64,000 bases of DNA from Diabrotica undecimpunctata (GCF_040954645.1 NC_092805.1:74075186-74139185); one strand, 5' to 3'. Shown: positions 43,395-55,800, counted from the first letter of the stretch. Made by a program: numbers and translations. The notes: generated from the sequence alone by a model not told the origin.

Positions 43395-44955
43395 GGGTAT
43401 GTGGTTGATACCTTACACCAGTCTGATGGTATTTTACCTGTGTCATATATCATATTGAATAGTGCTGTTATCAAATCGAGGCTTTTACTTTTGTTGTCTG
43501 CACTTAATTTAAGTATTTCGACATTGATAACGTCTGGACCGGTGGTTTTTCCGTTCTTCTAAGCTTTTACTGCATAAATAACTTCTTCTTTTGTAATTTT
43601 TGGACCTTTTTCATTTATTAAATCATCCGTGGATGGTGGAGAACAAGGTCTATCATCGTCAAAAAGTGTCCGAATGTATTCTTTTTATCTGCAGTTTGTC
43701 TTCTGTACCTATAATTATCTCGTTATTATTTCTTAATATTGTTTTTTGTCGTTTTCTGCGTCTACCTGTCATTTATTTAACTTTTTTATGGACATTAAAG
43801 ATGTTGTATCTTTCCTGAAGTTGTTCAAAATCTAGGCATTTGATTGACATCCAGTTTTATTTAGCTTCTCTGCACTTTTTTCTAACGATTTTATTGACTC
43901 GTTTGTATTCTATTCGAGTTGTTTTATATTTTCGTCTTACGTCCATGAAGTCCATGATCTCTTGCGTTACCCATTCTTGTTTTCTGTTGTTTTTCGTGAA
44001 CCCGATGTCGTCTTCTTGTTAACTGGTTGAACCTATATCTTTGTTATTTTCGTTTTCAGAGCAGTACATGTTACTTCAACGTCTGTCTGTACGAAGTTAT
44101 CTAGCGTTTGTATTTCTTTTTCAACCTTGATACTTTTTTTATTTTTCTTTTCAGGGTTTTTCAGTTGTGAGATGTCTATTTTTCTTTACACTTTTTCCCT
44201 TTTAACTTTAAAAAACCTTTTTAGTCTAAAATCCATATTAACTAGATTGTGATCGCTATGAATGTCGGGATATATTTTAGTAGATTTTATGTACTTCTTG
44301 AGGTTGTTATCGAGCAAAATGAAGTCAATTTGATTTCTAACAATTTTATCTTTTCTGTCTGCAGGTGATTTCCAAGTGTATAGCCTTCTAAGGTGTTGTT
44401 TGAACAAGATGTTGGCTACTAACAGGTTGTTCTCTATGCAGAATTGTTCCAGTCTACCTGCCCTATTGTTTCTGGTACCGAAACCGTATGCTTCTATGGT
44501 GTCTCCTTCGGTACCACGACCAATTATGGCGCTAAAGTTATAAAACTTTTCAATTTCTTCCTCTGATTTGTCACTTGTTGGAGCATAGACCTGAATAACA
44601 TTTAGGTTTTTAAGAGTTGTTCTTAATTTCAACATTGCTCCTCTATCATTTAGAGGGATGAAGTCTATGACCGACTGCGCAATTTTGTGCAATACTAATA
44701 CAGCCGTTCCATATTGATATTCTGGGTCGGTTCCTCCTTAACAATAGATGCATTCATCCTTTGTTTTTTGTTTTCTTGAACCAGTCCATCTTACTTCACT
44801 CATCCCCAAGATGTCTATTTTCATTCTTTTTATCTCAGCTTCAGTGTTTGCAAGTTTCCCGGACATGAATAAGCTGCGTACGTTCCAGGTGGCAATGCGT
44901 ACTATCCTGTCATATATTTGTCATATATCTCTTCCCATTTAAGGGGTGCCCCGGA
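43395..44955 (-). pseudogene. APE endonuclease and RT N-terminus of the RTE-like LINE
   Basis: At 44955-44700 the minus strand reads IATWNVRSLF, RMKIDILGMSEVRWTGS and YGTAVLVLHKIAQSVIDF. The 168-codon frame 44692-44186 continues with NVIQVYAPTSD, 'LYTWKSPADRKDK', NQIDFILLDNNL and the catalytic SDHNLV block. A TAA near 44740 and a frame change precede it. Between 43560 and 43395, TGPDVINVEILKL and IYDTGKIPSDW mark the RT start. The catalytic Asn, Glu, Asp and His boxes are recognisable, but the frame is broken. Confidence 0.88.
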
Positions 44956-45003
44956 CTGAGGGCCATTTTCTTGTTTCCGTCTATCATTTAGATTTGTGGG
45001 AAC

Positions 45004-45030
45004 TATAATAATAATAATAATAATAATAAT
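45004..45030. repeat. (TAA)n microsatellite at the 5' end of Dong copy A
   Basis: Nine TAA-type units directly precede LINE coding sequence starting at 45031. The same trinucleotide separates the two Dong copies at 47344-47359. Confidence 0.9.
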
Positions 45031-47229
45031 GACGTTCAGAACTTCTGGCTTAAAAAGTTCTGGAGTATTCATGAGTGCCTATCAGCAGTAATTAATAACA
45101 CTATTTCTAATCCGCAGGAAATACCATCTTTCCTAACCCAGGGAACAACTTATTTAATTCCCAAAGATCAAGATAACACCCAAGATCCAACCAAGTACCG
45201 CCCAATTACTTCTCTTCCAACTCTGTATAAATTGGTAACATCCTGTGTAGCCCGGCGTATCAACCAACACTGTGCTCTAAACAATATCATAGAGCCACAA
45301 CAGAAAGGATGCGCTAAGGGTTCCATGGGCTGCAAAGAACAACTTATCATCGACTCTGTCATTTCTAACCAAGCATATAGCAAAAAACGGAATCTCTTTA
45401 CTGCTTTCATCGACTACAAGAAAGCGTTTGATTCAGTGCCACATGAATGGCTTATAGATATATTAAAAATATATAAAGTCGATGATAACATAGTGGCCTT
45501 TTTAAAACATATAATGTCAGATTGGAAGACAAAAATTCACCTCAAAATACCTGGTGAAAACAATATCGAAACTGAAAATATTGCAATCAACCGGGGCCTA
45601 TTTCAAGGAGATTCGTTGAGCCCACTGTGGTTTTGTCTAGCGATGAACCCCCTATCCCAGATACTGAACTCAACTGACACAGGTTTTAGCATCAAAAATA
45701 ACACCACTGTTGTTGCAAAGCTTAATCATCTATTGTATATGGATGATTTAAAACTATTAGCTTCCACTCGAAGCCACCTGGATCAGATGCTAAAAACAGT
45801 AGAAAATTTCTCTAATGATATTAGTATGCACTTCGGTCTTGACAAGTGCCGTGTCTTAATTATAATCAAAGGAAAGGTTCAGCCCGGCGGATTCGATATG
45901 CAAAACGGCCAGAACATCGAGGCCATGGGTGAAAATGATATGTATAAATACCTCGGAATAAAGCAAGCGCGGAAGATTGACCATAAGCAAATGAAAACTG
46001 AGATAACTACTGAGTTTATACGAAGGGTAAAACAGCTGCTTCGTTCACACCTGAACAGTAAAAATTTGTTTAAGGCACTAAACACCTACGCATGTTCCGC
46101 GCTTAGCTACTCATTTGGTATTGTTAAGTGGACAAAACCCGATATAGAAAATCTTCAGCGAAAAGTACGAACACACCTCACAAAGGCACAAAAACACCAT
46201 CCTCGAAGTGCAGTAGAAAGAAAGACATTACCGCGGTATTTAGGAGGACGAGGACTTATGGATATAAGTGAGCAACTAGAAAATCAAATTACTAATTTAA
46301 GAACTTATTTTCAGATGCAAGCTGAGACATCTACTCTACATCGCGCGATTTGTGCAGTAGATGATACAACACCGATCAAACTGAGGGAACCAGAAATGCG
46401 CATAAACCATCTTACTAAGGACGAAAAGATGCGCACCTGGATGGGCAAACCTCTGCACGGGCGACATCCCGATGAGGTCAGTCAAGACCATGTCGACAAT
46501 ATAGCGTCGAACTATTGGCTGACATCAGGAAAGATGTTCCCTGAAACAGAAGGTTCACTACTGGCCATTCAGGATCAGGTTATACCAACCAAAAATTACC
46601 TGAAATATATCGTCAAAAACCCTCAGGTCCAAAATGACAAATGCCGATATGGGTGTCAAGCTCAGGAAACCATCCAACATCTTACCAGGGGCTGTCAGGC
46701 ATTTGCTACAACTGAATATAAGGAACGGCACGACTCAGTAGGAAAGATTATTCATCGAGAGATAGCTATCAAACTGGGACTTCTTCAAACAAACCATCTT
46801 CCATATTATCAATACACTCCTGGGAGTATACTTGAGAATGACAACTACAAGCTATACTGGCACCGCACTGTGCTCACAGACCAAACAGTGACACATAATA
46901 GACCAGATCTCATACTAGTTAATAAACTAAAAAGACAAACAACATTAATTGATGTGGAGATACCCAACAACAATAATCTTCGTGTTAAACAGAACGAAAA
47001 AATTGCCAAGTACAGGGATCTGGAAATTCAAATACGAAGACAGTGGAGAATGGAAAGTACCCAGACAGTACCCATTATTCTATCTACTACTGGTGTTATT
47101 CCCAAAAACATAAAACAGCTGGGTCTAAATGAACATATCTATAAGGCCATACAGAAAGCTGTACTCCTCGCGACCTCCAGATGTGTACGAAAATTTTTGG
47201 GAGATACTCCAGTAAACCAAGTCACCTAG
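45031..47229 (+). CDS. R4/Dong-type pol: reverse transcriptase, CCHC finger, restriction-like endonuclease
   Basis: 733 codons open from the truncated 5' end to TAG, with no internal stop. The start codon belongs to the missing part. RT blocks: YLIPKDQDNTQDPTKYRPI (about 45150-45210), FIDYKKAFDSV, RGLFQGDSLSPLWFC and the catalytic YMDDLKLL box (45736). The C-terminal finger is CRYGCQAQETIQHLTRGC (C-x3-C-x7-H-x4-C, near 46640-46695). The restriction-like endonuclease core is RPDLIL, then TTLIDVEIPNN and KQNEKIAKY (about 46900-47010), the PD...D/E...K pattern. In this clade the endonuclease nicks the target and the RT copies the RNA onto it. All motifs are intact in what remains, but without the N-terminus the copy is a dead-on-arrival insertion. 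It reads as a single-ORF element, not a gag/pol one. Confidence 0.93.
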   Translation, partial: DVQNFWLKKFWSIHECLSAVINNTISNPQEIPSFLTQGTTYLIPKDQDNTQDPTKYRPITSLPTLYKLVTSCVARRINQHCALNNIIEPQQKGCAKGSMGCKEQLIIDSVISNQAYSKKRNLFTAFIDYKKAFDSVPHEWLIDILKIYKVDDNIVAFLKHIMSDWKTKIHLKIPGENNIETENIAINRGLFQGDSLSPLWFCLAMNPLSQILNSTDTGFSIKNNTTVVAKLNHLLYMDDLKLLASTRSHLDQMLKTVENFSNDISMHFGLDKCRVLIIIKGKVQPGGFDMQNGQNIEAMGENDMYKYLGIKQARKIDHKQMKTEITTEFIRRVKQLLRSHLNSKNLFKALNTYACSALSYSFGIVKWTKPDIENLQRKVRTHLTKAQKHHPRSAVERKTLPRYLGGRGLMDISEQLENQITNLRTYFQMQAETSTLHRAICAVDDTTPIKLREPEMRINHLTKDEKMRTWMGKPLHGRHPDEVSQDHVDNIASNYWLTSGKMFPETEGSLLAIQDQVIPTKNYLKYIVKNPQVQNDKCRYGCQAQETIQHLTRGCQAFATTEYKERHDSVGKIIHREIAIKLGLLQTNHLPYYQYTPGSILENDNYKLYWHRTVLTDQTVTHNRPDLILVNKLKRQTTLIDVEIPNNNNLRVKQNEKIAKYRDLEIQIRRQWRMESTQTVPIILSTTGVIPKNIKQLGLNEHIYKAIQKAVLLATSRCVRKFLGDTPVNQVT

Positions 47230-47343
47230 GGCTCGATAACACGGTAAGAGTCCCACCAGAGCTCAATCCTTTTGATACCGTAGGTATCTGGGATGAGTGA
47301 ATTTTCCCCTTAGAGGGAGTGTGAGCCGTATGGCTAAATCTGG
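45031..47343 (+). mobile_element. Dong/R4-like LINE copy A, 5' truncated, open pol
   Basis: Runs from (TAA)9 to (TAA)5. Its 3' UTR (47230-47343) ends '...atggctaaatctgg' and is shared with copy B. Dong of Bombyx inserts specifically in TAA repeats, and this placement plus the domain order (RT, CCHC, restriction-like endonuclease) supports the R4/Dong group. The 5' truncation falls exactly at the repeat. Confidence 0.9.
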
Positions 47344-47359
47344 ATAATAATAATAATAA
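47344..47359. repeat. (TAA)n junction between the two Dong copies
   Basis: ATAATAATAATAATAA joins the 3' end of copy A to the 5' leader of copy B, as expected if one element inserted into the TAA tract bordering the other. Confidence 0.9.
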
Positions 47360-47400
47360 CCTGTGGGAGTTTTTTGTCAGTTCTTCTATCAAGCGCGGCC

Positions 47401-47451
47401 CCCTGCGAATGGGGGATGCTCTCTGGGTATTCTTAGAACCGATACCCAGAG
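47401..47451 (+). other. Two hairpins in the 5' leader of Dong copy B
   Basis: CTCTGGGTAT (47421-47430) pairs perfectly with ATACCCAGAG (47442-47451) around an 11-nt loop. Just upstream, CCCCC pairs with GGGGG around TGCGAAT (about 47399-47415). A compact fold at the very 5' end recalls the self-cleaving HDV-like ribozymes of the related R2 elements. I could not identify the HDV catalytic core, so only the hairpins are claimed. Confidence 0.55.
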
Positions 47452-47516
47452 GTTAGCAGGGATACCTGCCGTGGAACGAAAACTGACACCTGGCAGTAGG
47501 TATAAAATTCACACCC

Positions 47517-48960
47517 ATGAAAATGGAGTTAAATAGTTTGTGTTTAAGGTCGCTGCCTGGGGATCGCCAGGGCACGTCTGGAGCCGGCGCTGAACGTGAC
47601 AGCATGCGGGACGTCGGTGGCAGGGTGCTGAGGAGGCGGGCCCCTGTCATACAATCAGCTACAGCCCAACAACAACAAGAACAACCACAAGTGAGCCAAA
47701 CAATACCAAGAGCTCGACTCGCTGAAGGTGCTGCGCTGGAACATCAGCCGGCGCTCACCCAAGCGGGACGACCGAGGCAGCGCATGAAATGGACTGCGTC
47801 CATAAATGAAAATATTTTGCTCTTCTATTACCAGGTGACAAACCTCGGTCAAGAAACGATCGGGTATCGACAAAATCTTTATGCCGAATTTTGCAGGGAG
47901 TACCCAGAAATTCAAGTAACTGAACAACGAGTTGCTGATCAATACCGTGTAATTATAAGAAACAATCTTATCCCAGAGACTAGACGCAATACCATTACAA
48001 GCGAAGTCGAAGGGGAGATTAATCATCAAGAGGTCAATGTGAATCAAGTCCCTAATGAAATACATGAGCCGATTCCTGAGTTTGCCATACAAGAAACTCA
48101 ACCTGATAATACCCTACAGGACAACAACGAGTTACGCGATACTCTGATAAGCGAAATGGCACGTGTTATACAAGAGTTTAATGGAACAAATCCACTTAAC
48201 CTTTTGACTGCCGGCAACGCGTCTCCCGCGTTGGAACAAAGTTTGGCCCTGTGCCGTGCACGCGCCTACCGCGTGTTATACCTGCTTCATTTCAAAAGTC
48301 TAATTTTCGGATGGCACATAGGGCATAACCACATACTGGGACTGGCAGTCAAACTCTTCTGAAAAACTAGGTGCTCTGTTACAAATTATGAATACCGAAG
48401 TCCTACCCAATTACGTCGTAGAAGCCCATACGCTGGAATATTTGCACATGCTTATTTACTGTGCAGCGACACCAACAGCTAGTGCAATGGGAATTAAGAT
48501 CAGAACACGACGGGGCACCAATGCCGGAAGGACCGATAACAGAGTTGCACCCTGGGAGAAACGGCTTCTAAACCAGATTGAATTATTGCATAGGGACATT
48601 GGTCAAATGACAGAATATATAAGAGGAACAAGTAAAAAAGTGATTAAAAAAGCTGATCAAATAATGCTAAGCACTGCAAGACACTCGTAATATGATCCAG
48701 AAAACAACACTGACCAACAGTGCCTGGATACATTAAAACAAAAACTCTCCGTTTATTCAGGACGACTAAGGAGGTACAAAGTTAGTAACAGCCGGAAATG
48801 TGACAATGCGCTTTTTGAGCATGCCGAGAAGGCGTTCTATCGGAAACTCAATTACACTGCCGAAAGTGCCAATAAATCATACCCAAGCCAAGAAGAAATT
48901 CAGGAGTTTTGGGGAAATCAACTTTCCACACCAGCTGCTCTTAACACCAATGCTCGATAG
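47517..48960 (+). pseudogene. N-terminal part of R4/Dong-type ORF (DNA-binding domain and linker)
   Basis: Starts at ATG 47517, the first in the frame after the leader. Residues 80-160 contain RMKWTASINENILLFYYQV, NLYAEFCREYPEI and RVADQYRVIIRNNLIPE, the conserved Myb/KWT-like N-terminal domain of this clade, probably contacting target DNA. A frameshift before 48362 moves the reading to a second frame (48364 on), with 'WEKRLLNQIELLHRDIGQM'. A TAA at 48688 interrupts it. It then continues with YSGRLRRYKVSN, FYRKLNYTAES and IQEFWGNQL to a TAG at 48958. It is therefore non-functional, but it supplies the part missing from copy A. Confidence 0.85.
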
Positions 48961-49008
48961 ATAGAAGATACGACGCACAGCTGTCAGCACTGCCGTATAA
49001 CTATAACT

Positions 49009-49956
49009 TATTTTCAGATGCAGGCGGAGACATCTACTCTTCATCGCGCGATTTGTGCAGTAGATGACACAACACCGATCAAACTGAGAGAACAAGAAAT
49101 GCGCATAAACCATCTTACTAAGAACGAAAAAATGCGCATCTGGATGGGTAAACCTCTGCACGGGCGACATCCGAATGAAGTCAGTCAAGACTATGTCGAC
49201 AATATAGCGTCGAACTATTGGCTGACATCAGGAAAGATGTTCCCTGAAACAGAAGGTTCATTACTAGCGATTCAGGATCAGGTTATACCCACCAAAAATT
49301 ACCTGAAATATATCGTCAAAGACCCTCAGGTCGAAAACGACAAATGCCGATATGGATGTCAAGCCCAAGAAACTATCCAACATCTTACCGGGGGCTGCCA
49401 GGAATTTGCTGCACGGCAGCACGTTGAATGAACGGCATGATTCAGTAGGGAAGATCCTCCATCAAGCGATAGCTTTTAAACTGGGACTTCTACAAACAAA
49501 CCATCTGCCATATTATCAATACCTTCCTGAGAGTATGCTTGAGAATGACAACTACAATCTATACTGGGATCGCACTGTGCTCACAGACCAAACTGTAGCA
49601 CATAATAGACCAGATCTCGTGCTAGTTAATAAACTAACAAGACAAACAACACTAATGGATGTGGCGATACCTTACAACAATAATCTACGTGTTAAGTACA
49701 ACGAAAAGATCGCCAAGTACAGATATCTGGAAATACAGATAAGGAGACAATGGAGAATGGAAAGTACCCAGACAGTACCTATTATTCTATCTACTAAAAT
49801 ACTGGTATTATTCCCAAAAACTTCCTAGCGAACATAAAACAGCTGGGTCTAAATGAACATATTTATAAGGCCATGCAGAAAGCTGTACTCCTCGCGTCGT
49901 CCTCCAGATGTGTACGAAAATTTTTGGGAGATACTCCAGCAAAACAAGTCACCTAG
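49009..49956 (+). pseudogene. C-terminal part of R4/Dong-type pol in copy B
   Basis: Matches copy A from FQMQAETSTLHRAICAVD to the end. The CCHC finger (CRYGCQAQETIQHLTGGC) is intact. A small insertion with a frameshift occurs near 49410-49430, after which a second frame carries the endonuclease core RPDLVLVN, TTLMDVAIPYN and KYNEKIAKY. Another frame change near 49800 follows 'ILSTK'. The acidic residue Glu of copy A's DVEIP is Ala here, a possible catalytic loss, though relaxed constraint is the simpler view. Confidence 0.88.
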
Positions 49957-50071
49957 GGCTCGATAACACGGAAAGAGTCCCACCAGAGCTTAATCCTTTT
50001 GATACCGTAGGTATCAGGGATGAGTGAATTTTCCCCTTAGAGGGAGTGTGAGCCGTATGGCTAAATCTGGG

Positions 50072-50874
<803 letters not shown>

Positions 50875-50950
<76 letters not shown>
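50875..50950. repeat. (TA)n microsatellite
   Basis: AT dinucleotide run between the fold-back MITE and the truncated LTR of an endogenous retrovirus. The LTR's own start is lost at this junction. Confidence 0.96.
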
Positions 50951-50954
<4 letters not shown>

Positions 50955-51177
50955 GAACCGTTGGCCAATATTCATAGGAACAGCGATTCAGCACTTCATA
51001 CCAAACCTATAAATTACCATTTTCAGATGCCAGAACCACTCTTAGCTGTAACTTCGACCAGTCCAGTTATTGTAGTCATTTTAAATTAATTTAATTTTGT
51101 ATTAACATTTAATATTAATTTTGTAACAAATTAAGTTCATTTTTAAAAAGTCAAATACGTGATCAGTGATCTAACGA
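50951..51177 (+). repeat. Partial 5' LTR of the endogenous retrovirus
   Basis: Truncated at its left end by a TA tract. The first 120 bp repeat at 58155-58277 with a few substitutions, and it ends where the primer site begins. Confidence 0.75.
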
Positions 51178-51194
51178 TGGGCGCAGTCAGTAGG
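51178..51194 (+). other. Primer binding site, tRNA-Ser type
   Basis: TGGGCGCAGTCAGTAGG closely resembles the TGGCGCAGTCGGTAGG-type site complementary to the 3' end of tRNA-Ser used by errantiviruses such as 17.6 and 297. Confidence 0.7.
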
Positions 51195-51256
51195 AACCGG
51201 GTAACGTTGGTAGAACACGTGTATACTCACTGGCAGCGGCGGATTCTCATCCCTTA

Positions 51257-51441
51257 ACGGAATAAAGAATCTACGGAAGTCCTCACTCCTGTGATCTACG
51301 GAAGGAACACCTAAGCCCCTGGTAGCCGAGCAGAGAGAACAAGATGACCCTTAAAGAACAAAGCATCTCCGAACTACCTCACTCCTGTAATCTACGGAAG
51401 GAACACCTAGTGAAGCCCCTGCTAGCCGAGCAGAGAGAAAA
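51257..51441 (+). repeat. Tandem duplication in the retroviral leader
   Basis: Two copies of an approximately 85-100 bp unit: both contain 'tcactcctg', 'atctacggaaggaacacct' and 'agccgagcagagaga' (51272-51336 and 51379-51440). The lost N-terminal gag sequence should lie just downstream. Confidence 0.8.
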
Positions 51442-51759
51442 GGCGTGCCGATGTTCTTCTTTATGTAAGTGGATTTTGAATCATCTCGTTAATAATTTTG
51501 TTATAATAATTTACGAAATTGACTATACTGCAAGTCAATTAATCAATATACTTAAAAAAAATACAAGTTGATTATCTAATATTTGAAATTATTGATATTA
51601 ACATATTTCTTTCATATTATTTTACACTGAAATTGTATTGACATATTTTTTTTACTTGCTATATTTTTGGTATATTTTCTCTTGATATATTTTTATTTGA
51701 TATATTTGATACATTTTTATTGATATATTATTTGATATTTTTATATTGATACATTTTTG

Positions 51760-52815
51760 CCCTTTATTTCACGTAAAAAATAAACTCAAAGGTAATGCTG
51801 CACAGCTTAATAATTCAAGAAAACCACTTTCTTATACAGAAATAAAACAATTACTAAATCTACATTTCGACAGTAGAGACCTGACCTTCTTAATACAAGA
51901 CTTACAAAGACTAAGACAACTATCTAACGAATCTCCTCTAACTTTCTTTAACCGCTTACAAGTTCTGAATGCAAAATGCACGCCTCGATCCAAATAGCAA
52001 ATTTATCCCCAGATCAAAAAACCGCCCAATGTGACTTAATCGATACCATGGCCCTAAACACACTTTTAACCGGTTTAGAACCCCGTCTAGGACAAATTAT
52101 TAGGGCTAGTAATCCAAAAGATCTCATTGAAGCAAGCAATGGCATTCGACGCGAACTTCAATTGTCATATTTTGAAGAACAAAAATCTAATTCTAGATCA
52201 ACTATTCCTAAACCCTCAATGAGAAGACTCTCATCTCAGTTTACAAACTGTACAAATTGTGGCCGCATTGGTCACCTAAATACTGAATGCCGCTCTTCAC
52301 GTTTCGTACAGCCAAACCAAACTTTTTCTAGGCCACACGGTTACCAAAACCTATATAATAATGGACCTAACAACTATCAAAACAATCAGAACCCTAATAG
52401 GAATCAATATTCCTCGAACAATCCAAATTTCAACCAACAGAGACCTTCCTTTTCATCTCAAAATCAAAATCATCCATCTATTATTCAAAGAAACCCAAAC
52501 TTCCAACGGGCACATGTTTTAAACGAATAACCTGATGAAATGACGACTAACTATTATACAGACGATTACTATACAGATAATTATTATAATACCGATAACT
52601 ATGAAAACTATGAAACAGATTATTATACAGAAAATAATCCATAAACTGATAACTTTTACGAAACCAATAACACACAAAATTCATCCTCCCAATCATACGA
52701 ACCCCTTAACGGATATTACGAATATCCAAGAACAAATCCAAGCACTCAACTTGGACAACTTTCATCCGGATCTCAATTTTCCCGAACAGACATTCATGTA
52801 ACCCCATTTCATACA
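51760..52815 (+). pseudogene. gag: Gag remnant of the endogenous retrovirus
   Basis: Starts abruptly with VKNKLKGNAAQLNN in one frame, then SYTEIKQLLNLHFDSRD. A frame change at about 51980 leads to a second frame (to 52530) with a capsid C-terminal part, a zinc knuckle CTNCGRIGHLNTEC (about 52246-52287) and an Asn/Gln-rich tail. 52531-52815 is a Tyr/Thr/Asn-rich low-complexity stretch with stops. The N-terminal half of Gag is deleted; upstream sequence at 51450-51750 is AT-rich with 'gatatatttt' repeats. Confidence 0.82.
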
Positions 52816-55800
52816 ATGAGTTCCAAAAATTTATATTACATTAACGATGCTACCAACACTTTTAAACTTTTAATCGACACATGTGCTGGAATCACTGTTT
52901 TCAAAGAAAACACAGCACGCAATTATCATAATAGATTTTCTGAAAACGTTACTATTCAAGGTATAACCGATCAAAAATTGTTAATAACAGAATCTGTCCT
53001 GATTCCCTTCACTAACGATAATCCTCACAAAGTCTTTATTTTCAATTTAGACATCGATTTCGATGGCATAATAGGCCTAGACTTTCTAGATCATTATGAA
53101 TGCGTAATAGATCTCAAATCCCGACAGTTGCATACAAATTTTAAAACTCTCACCCTTCACAATGTAGGACACGAGACAAAAACACCTCCTAAAGACAAAT
53201 CACCGACACACCCTACAGAAACAAGACAAAACGAACCTAAAATAAAAATTAAGTCAGATTCTAAACAGGAATCAAATTTAAAATACCAAAACCCTATGAA
53301 TGAAAAATACACTATCGTAAAAAACCGAGATCAAGACAAAAATCTTGAAAGACCGGAGAGAAAACGAATAAAAGGAAAAAAAAACAGAATTACCATTGAC
53401 TGCCGGACCGAACAAATATGCAGACTAAAATGCAACTTATCAAATACAGATGCCATATTATCAGCTCAAGAAATAGAAAAAGTTAGATTACCTCATGCAT
53501 TACATGTAGACGAAAATGGAGAATTCTTAAGTTCCGTCCTAAATGCTAATGCTATGCCCAAGACAATCGAATTTTAAGACATTTCAATCGCACCTTTTAA
53601 AAATTCGGAGACAATCCTATCCTAACGGAAATGATTTTGAAGAACCCGTAGTAGATAGAACACGAATAATTAAAGAACAACTAAGAATTGATCATCTAAA
53701 TTGCGAAGAAAAAAAACTAATTCTAGATATATGTACTGAAAATGCAGATATATTTTATGTCGAAGGTGACAAACTGACCTTCACAAACGAAATCAAGCAC
53801 AAATACGAAACAAACAACGGTAAACCTATCTTCACTAAATCCTATAGATATCCTCAAATACATAAGGAAGAGGTAAAGACGAAAATTAATAAAATGTTAG
53901 AAGAAGGAATAATCCAGAAAAGCGTCTCGCCCTGGTCGAGTCCAGTCTGGGTCGTACCGAAGAAATTAGATGCGTCAGGAAAACAAAAATGGCGAGTTGT
54001 TATTGATTATCGAAAGCTTAACGAACTCACAGTACAAGACCGTTATCCTCTAACACAAATATCAGAACCATTGGACCACCTAGGAAGATGTCAATACTTC
54101 ACAACACTATATTTAGCTTCTGGATTTCACCAGAATGAAATTGAGCCACAAGACATCCAGAAAACGGCCTTTTCCGTCGAAAATGGACATTACGAATTTG
54201 TCCGCATGCCATTCTGACTAATGAATGCTTCATCTACTTTCCAAAGAGTAATGGACAACATCCTCTTAGGAATACAAAACGAAAGATGCTTAGTGTATAT
54301 GGATGACATAATTATCTACTCACCCACTATTCATGATCACATGTCACGACTAACAGAAGTTTTTAAAAGGTTACGAAAAGCAAATTTAAAAATATGTACA
54401 ACCAGACAAGTGCGAATTTTTAAGAAAAGAAGTGGCATATTTGGACCACCTTGTAACAGAAAATGGTGTAAAAACAAATCCACCTAAAATATCTTGCATC
54501 AAAAACTTCCCGGAACCAAAGAACACCAAAGAAATAAAATCATTCTTAGGCTTAGCCGGTTACTACAGAAGATTTATTCCAAATTTTGCCAACATTTCTA
54601 AACCACTTACGAAACTACTTCAGAAAGACGTACCTTTTATTTTTAATTCTGAATGCAAAGAATCCTTTAATGAACTCAAAAATATTTTAACATCAGATAC
54701 AATACTTATATATCCGAATTTTGAGGAACCATTTTTACTAACAACTGACACTAGTGCATTCGCGATTGGAGCCGTTCTATCGCAAGGCCCTATTGAAAAA
54801 GATTTACCCATAGCTTATGCCTCCAGAACATTATGCGGTGCTGAAACAAAATATTCGACTATAGAGAGAGAACTATTAGTTATCGTATGGACAGTCAAAC
54901 ATTTTAGACCATATCTTTTTGGCCGAAAATTCACCTTTATTTACCGACCATCGACCCCTTACATGGCTTTTCTCGATAAAACATCCGCGTTGGCGCCTAA
55001 AACTCGAAGAATACAATTATAAAATAGAACATCGTACAGGAAAAATAAACAGAAATGCAGATGCCTTCTCAAGAATTAAGATTAACCATTTCAAATATTG
55101 TGCAAACTTTCAATCAAAAATCTCATTACATGCATCGAATGAAGATGACACGGAAACTCAAGAAAACGAAGACGACGATGAAGAAAATATAGCAAAAATG
55201 TCCGAAGAACTTGACAAGTTTATCGAACTGTATAGAACTAAGTCAATAATCGATTATTCTAAAATTGAAACATCGAATACGGACTTAGTAGACAAATCCA
55301 ACAAAAACATTGTTACATTTTTTTGGCAAAATAAACTTGAAGAACTCTTTGAGAAAATAATGAATGACATATTCGAAGAAAACATGGAATATAGTAACCG
55401 AAGAATTAATATTGTACACAGCAAAACTGTAAAAGATCGAAAATATTTTATTATACCATTACTGTTTGATCCCGAACAAGTCATATCACATTTGTTTCTT
55501 GTACTTTTTGCAAATAAAGATCAACTCGATGAATCAAAAATATATTGTGTCGAAAATAATCTCGAACTATCCTAGAGAAATTTTCTTATATTTTTGCTGA
55601 CAAATAATTAAAATTAAGAATCTGTCAAAATATAATTAAAACAGCCAGCGAAGACGAAATTCCTCAAATTTTAGATCATTGCCATTGTGGTAAAAACAAT
55701 TTACATCGAGGAATAAACGAAACTGTCAGAAGAATAAAGCAGAAATACAATTGGAACAATTTAACAAAAGATGTAGAGAAATTTGTAAAACCATGTGAAA

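Larger units (their letters stand above)
41487..45003 (-). mobile_element. RTE-like LINE, minus strand, interrupted by a 1.4-kb insertion
   Basis: From right to left: a 5' leader reading 'QENGPQSGAPLKWEEIYD', APE endonuclease (44955-44186), RT start (about 43560-43395), insertion (about 43390-42015), then RT core (42010-41511). The 3' end is truncated within RT, directly against the broken arm of the fold-back element. The 5' end lies at the (TAA)n tract where the Dong element inserted. The endonuclease motif set is that of the large RTE-like family often mis-annotated in insects as craniofacial development protein 2. Confidence 0.85.
47360..50070 (+). mobile_element. Dong/R4-like LINE copy B, full 5' end, internal deletion of RT
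   Basis: Has the 157-bp leader, N-terminal domain and linker (47517-48960), then joins at about 49009 to the region equivalent to 46313 of copy A, losing the RT core. The C-terminal part and 3' UTR are retained. The 3' end 'ctaaatctgg' is followed by GAATAA and a (TA)n tract rather than pure TAA. Where they overlap, copies A and B differ by scattered substitutions and small indels. Confidence 0.9.

Noticed and set aside
44186..44955. Host gene resembling craniofacial development protein 2
   Set aside because: That annotation is commonly given to RTE-like LINE endonucleases; here the RT blocks follow on the same strand and the frame is broken.
47360..47460. HDV-like ribozyme at the Dong 5' end
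   Set aside because: Hairpins are real but the double-pseudoknot core and J4/2 cytosine context could not be found by eye, so it is kept only as a question.
47655..48101. 148-codon minus-strand frame opposite the Dong N-terminal domain
   Set aside because: Shadow of a recognised LINE frame.
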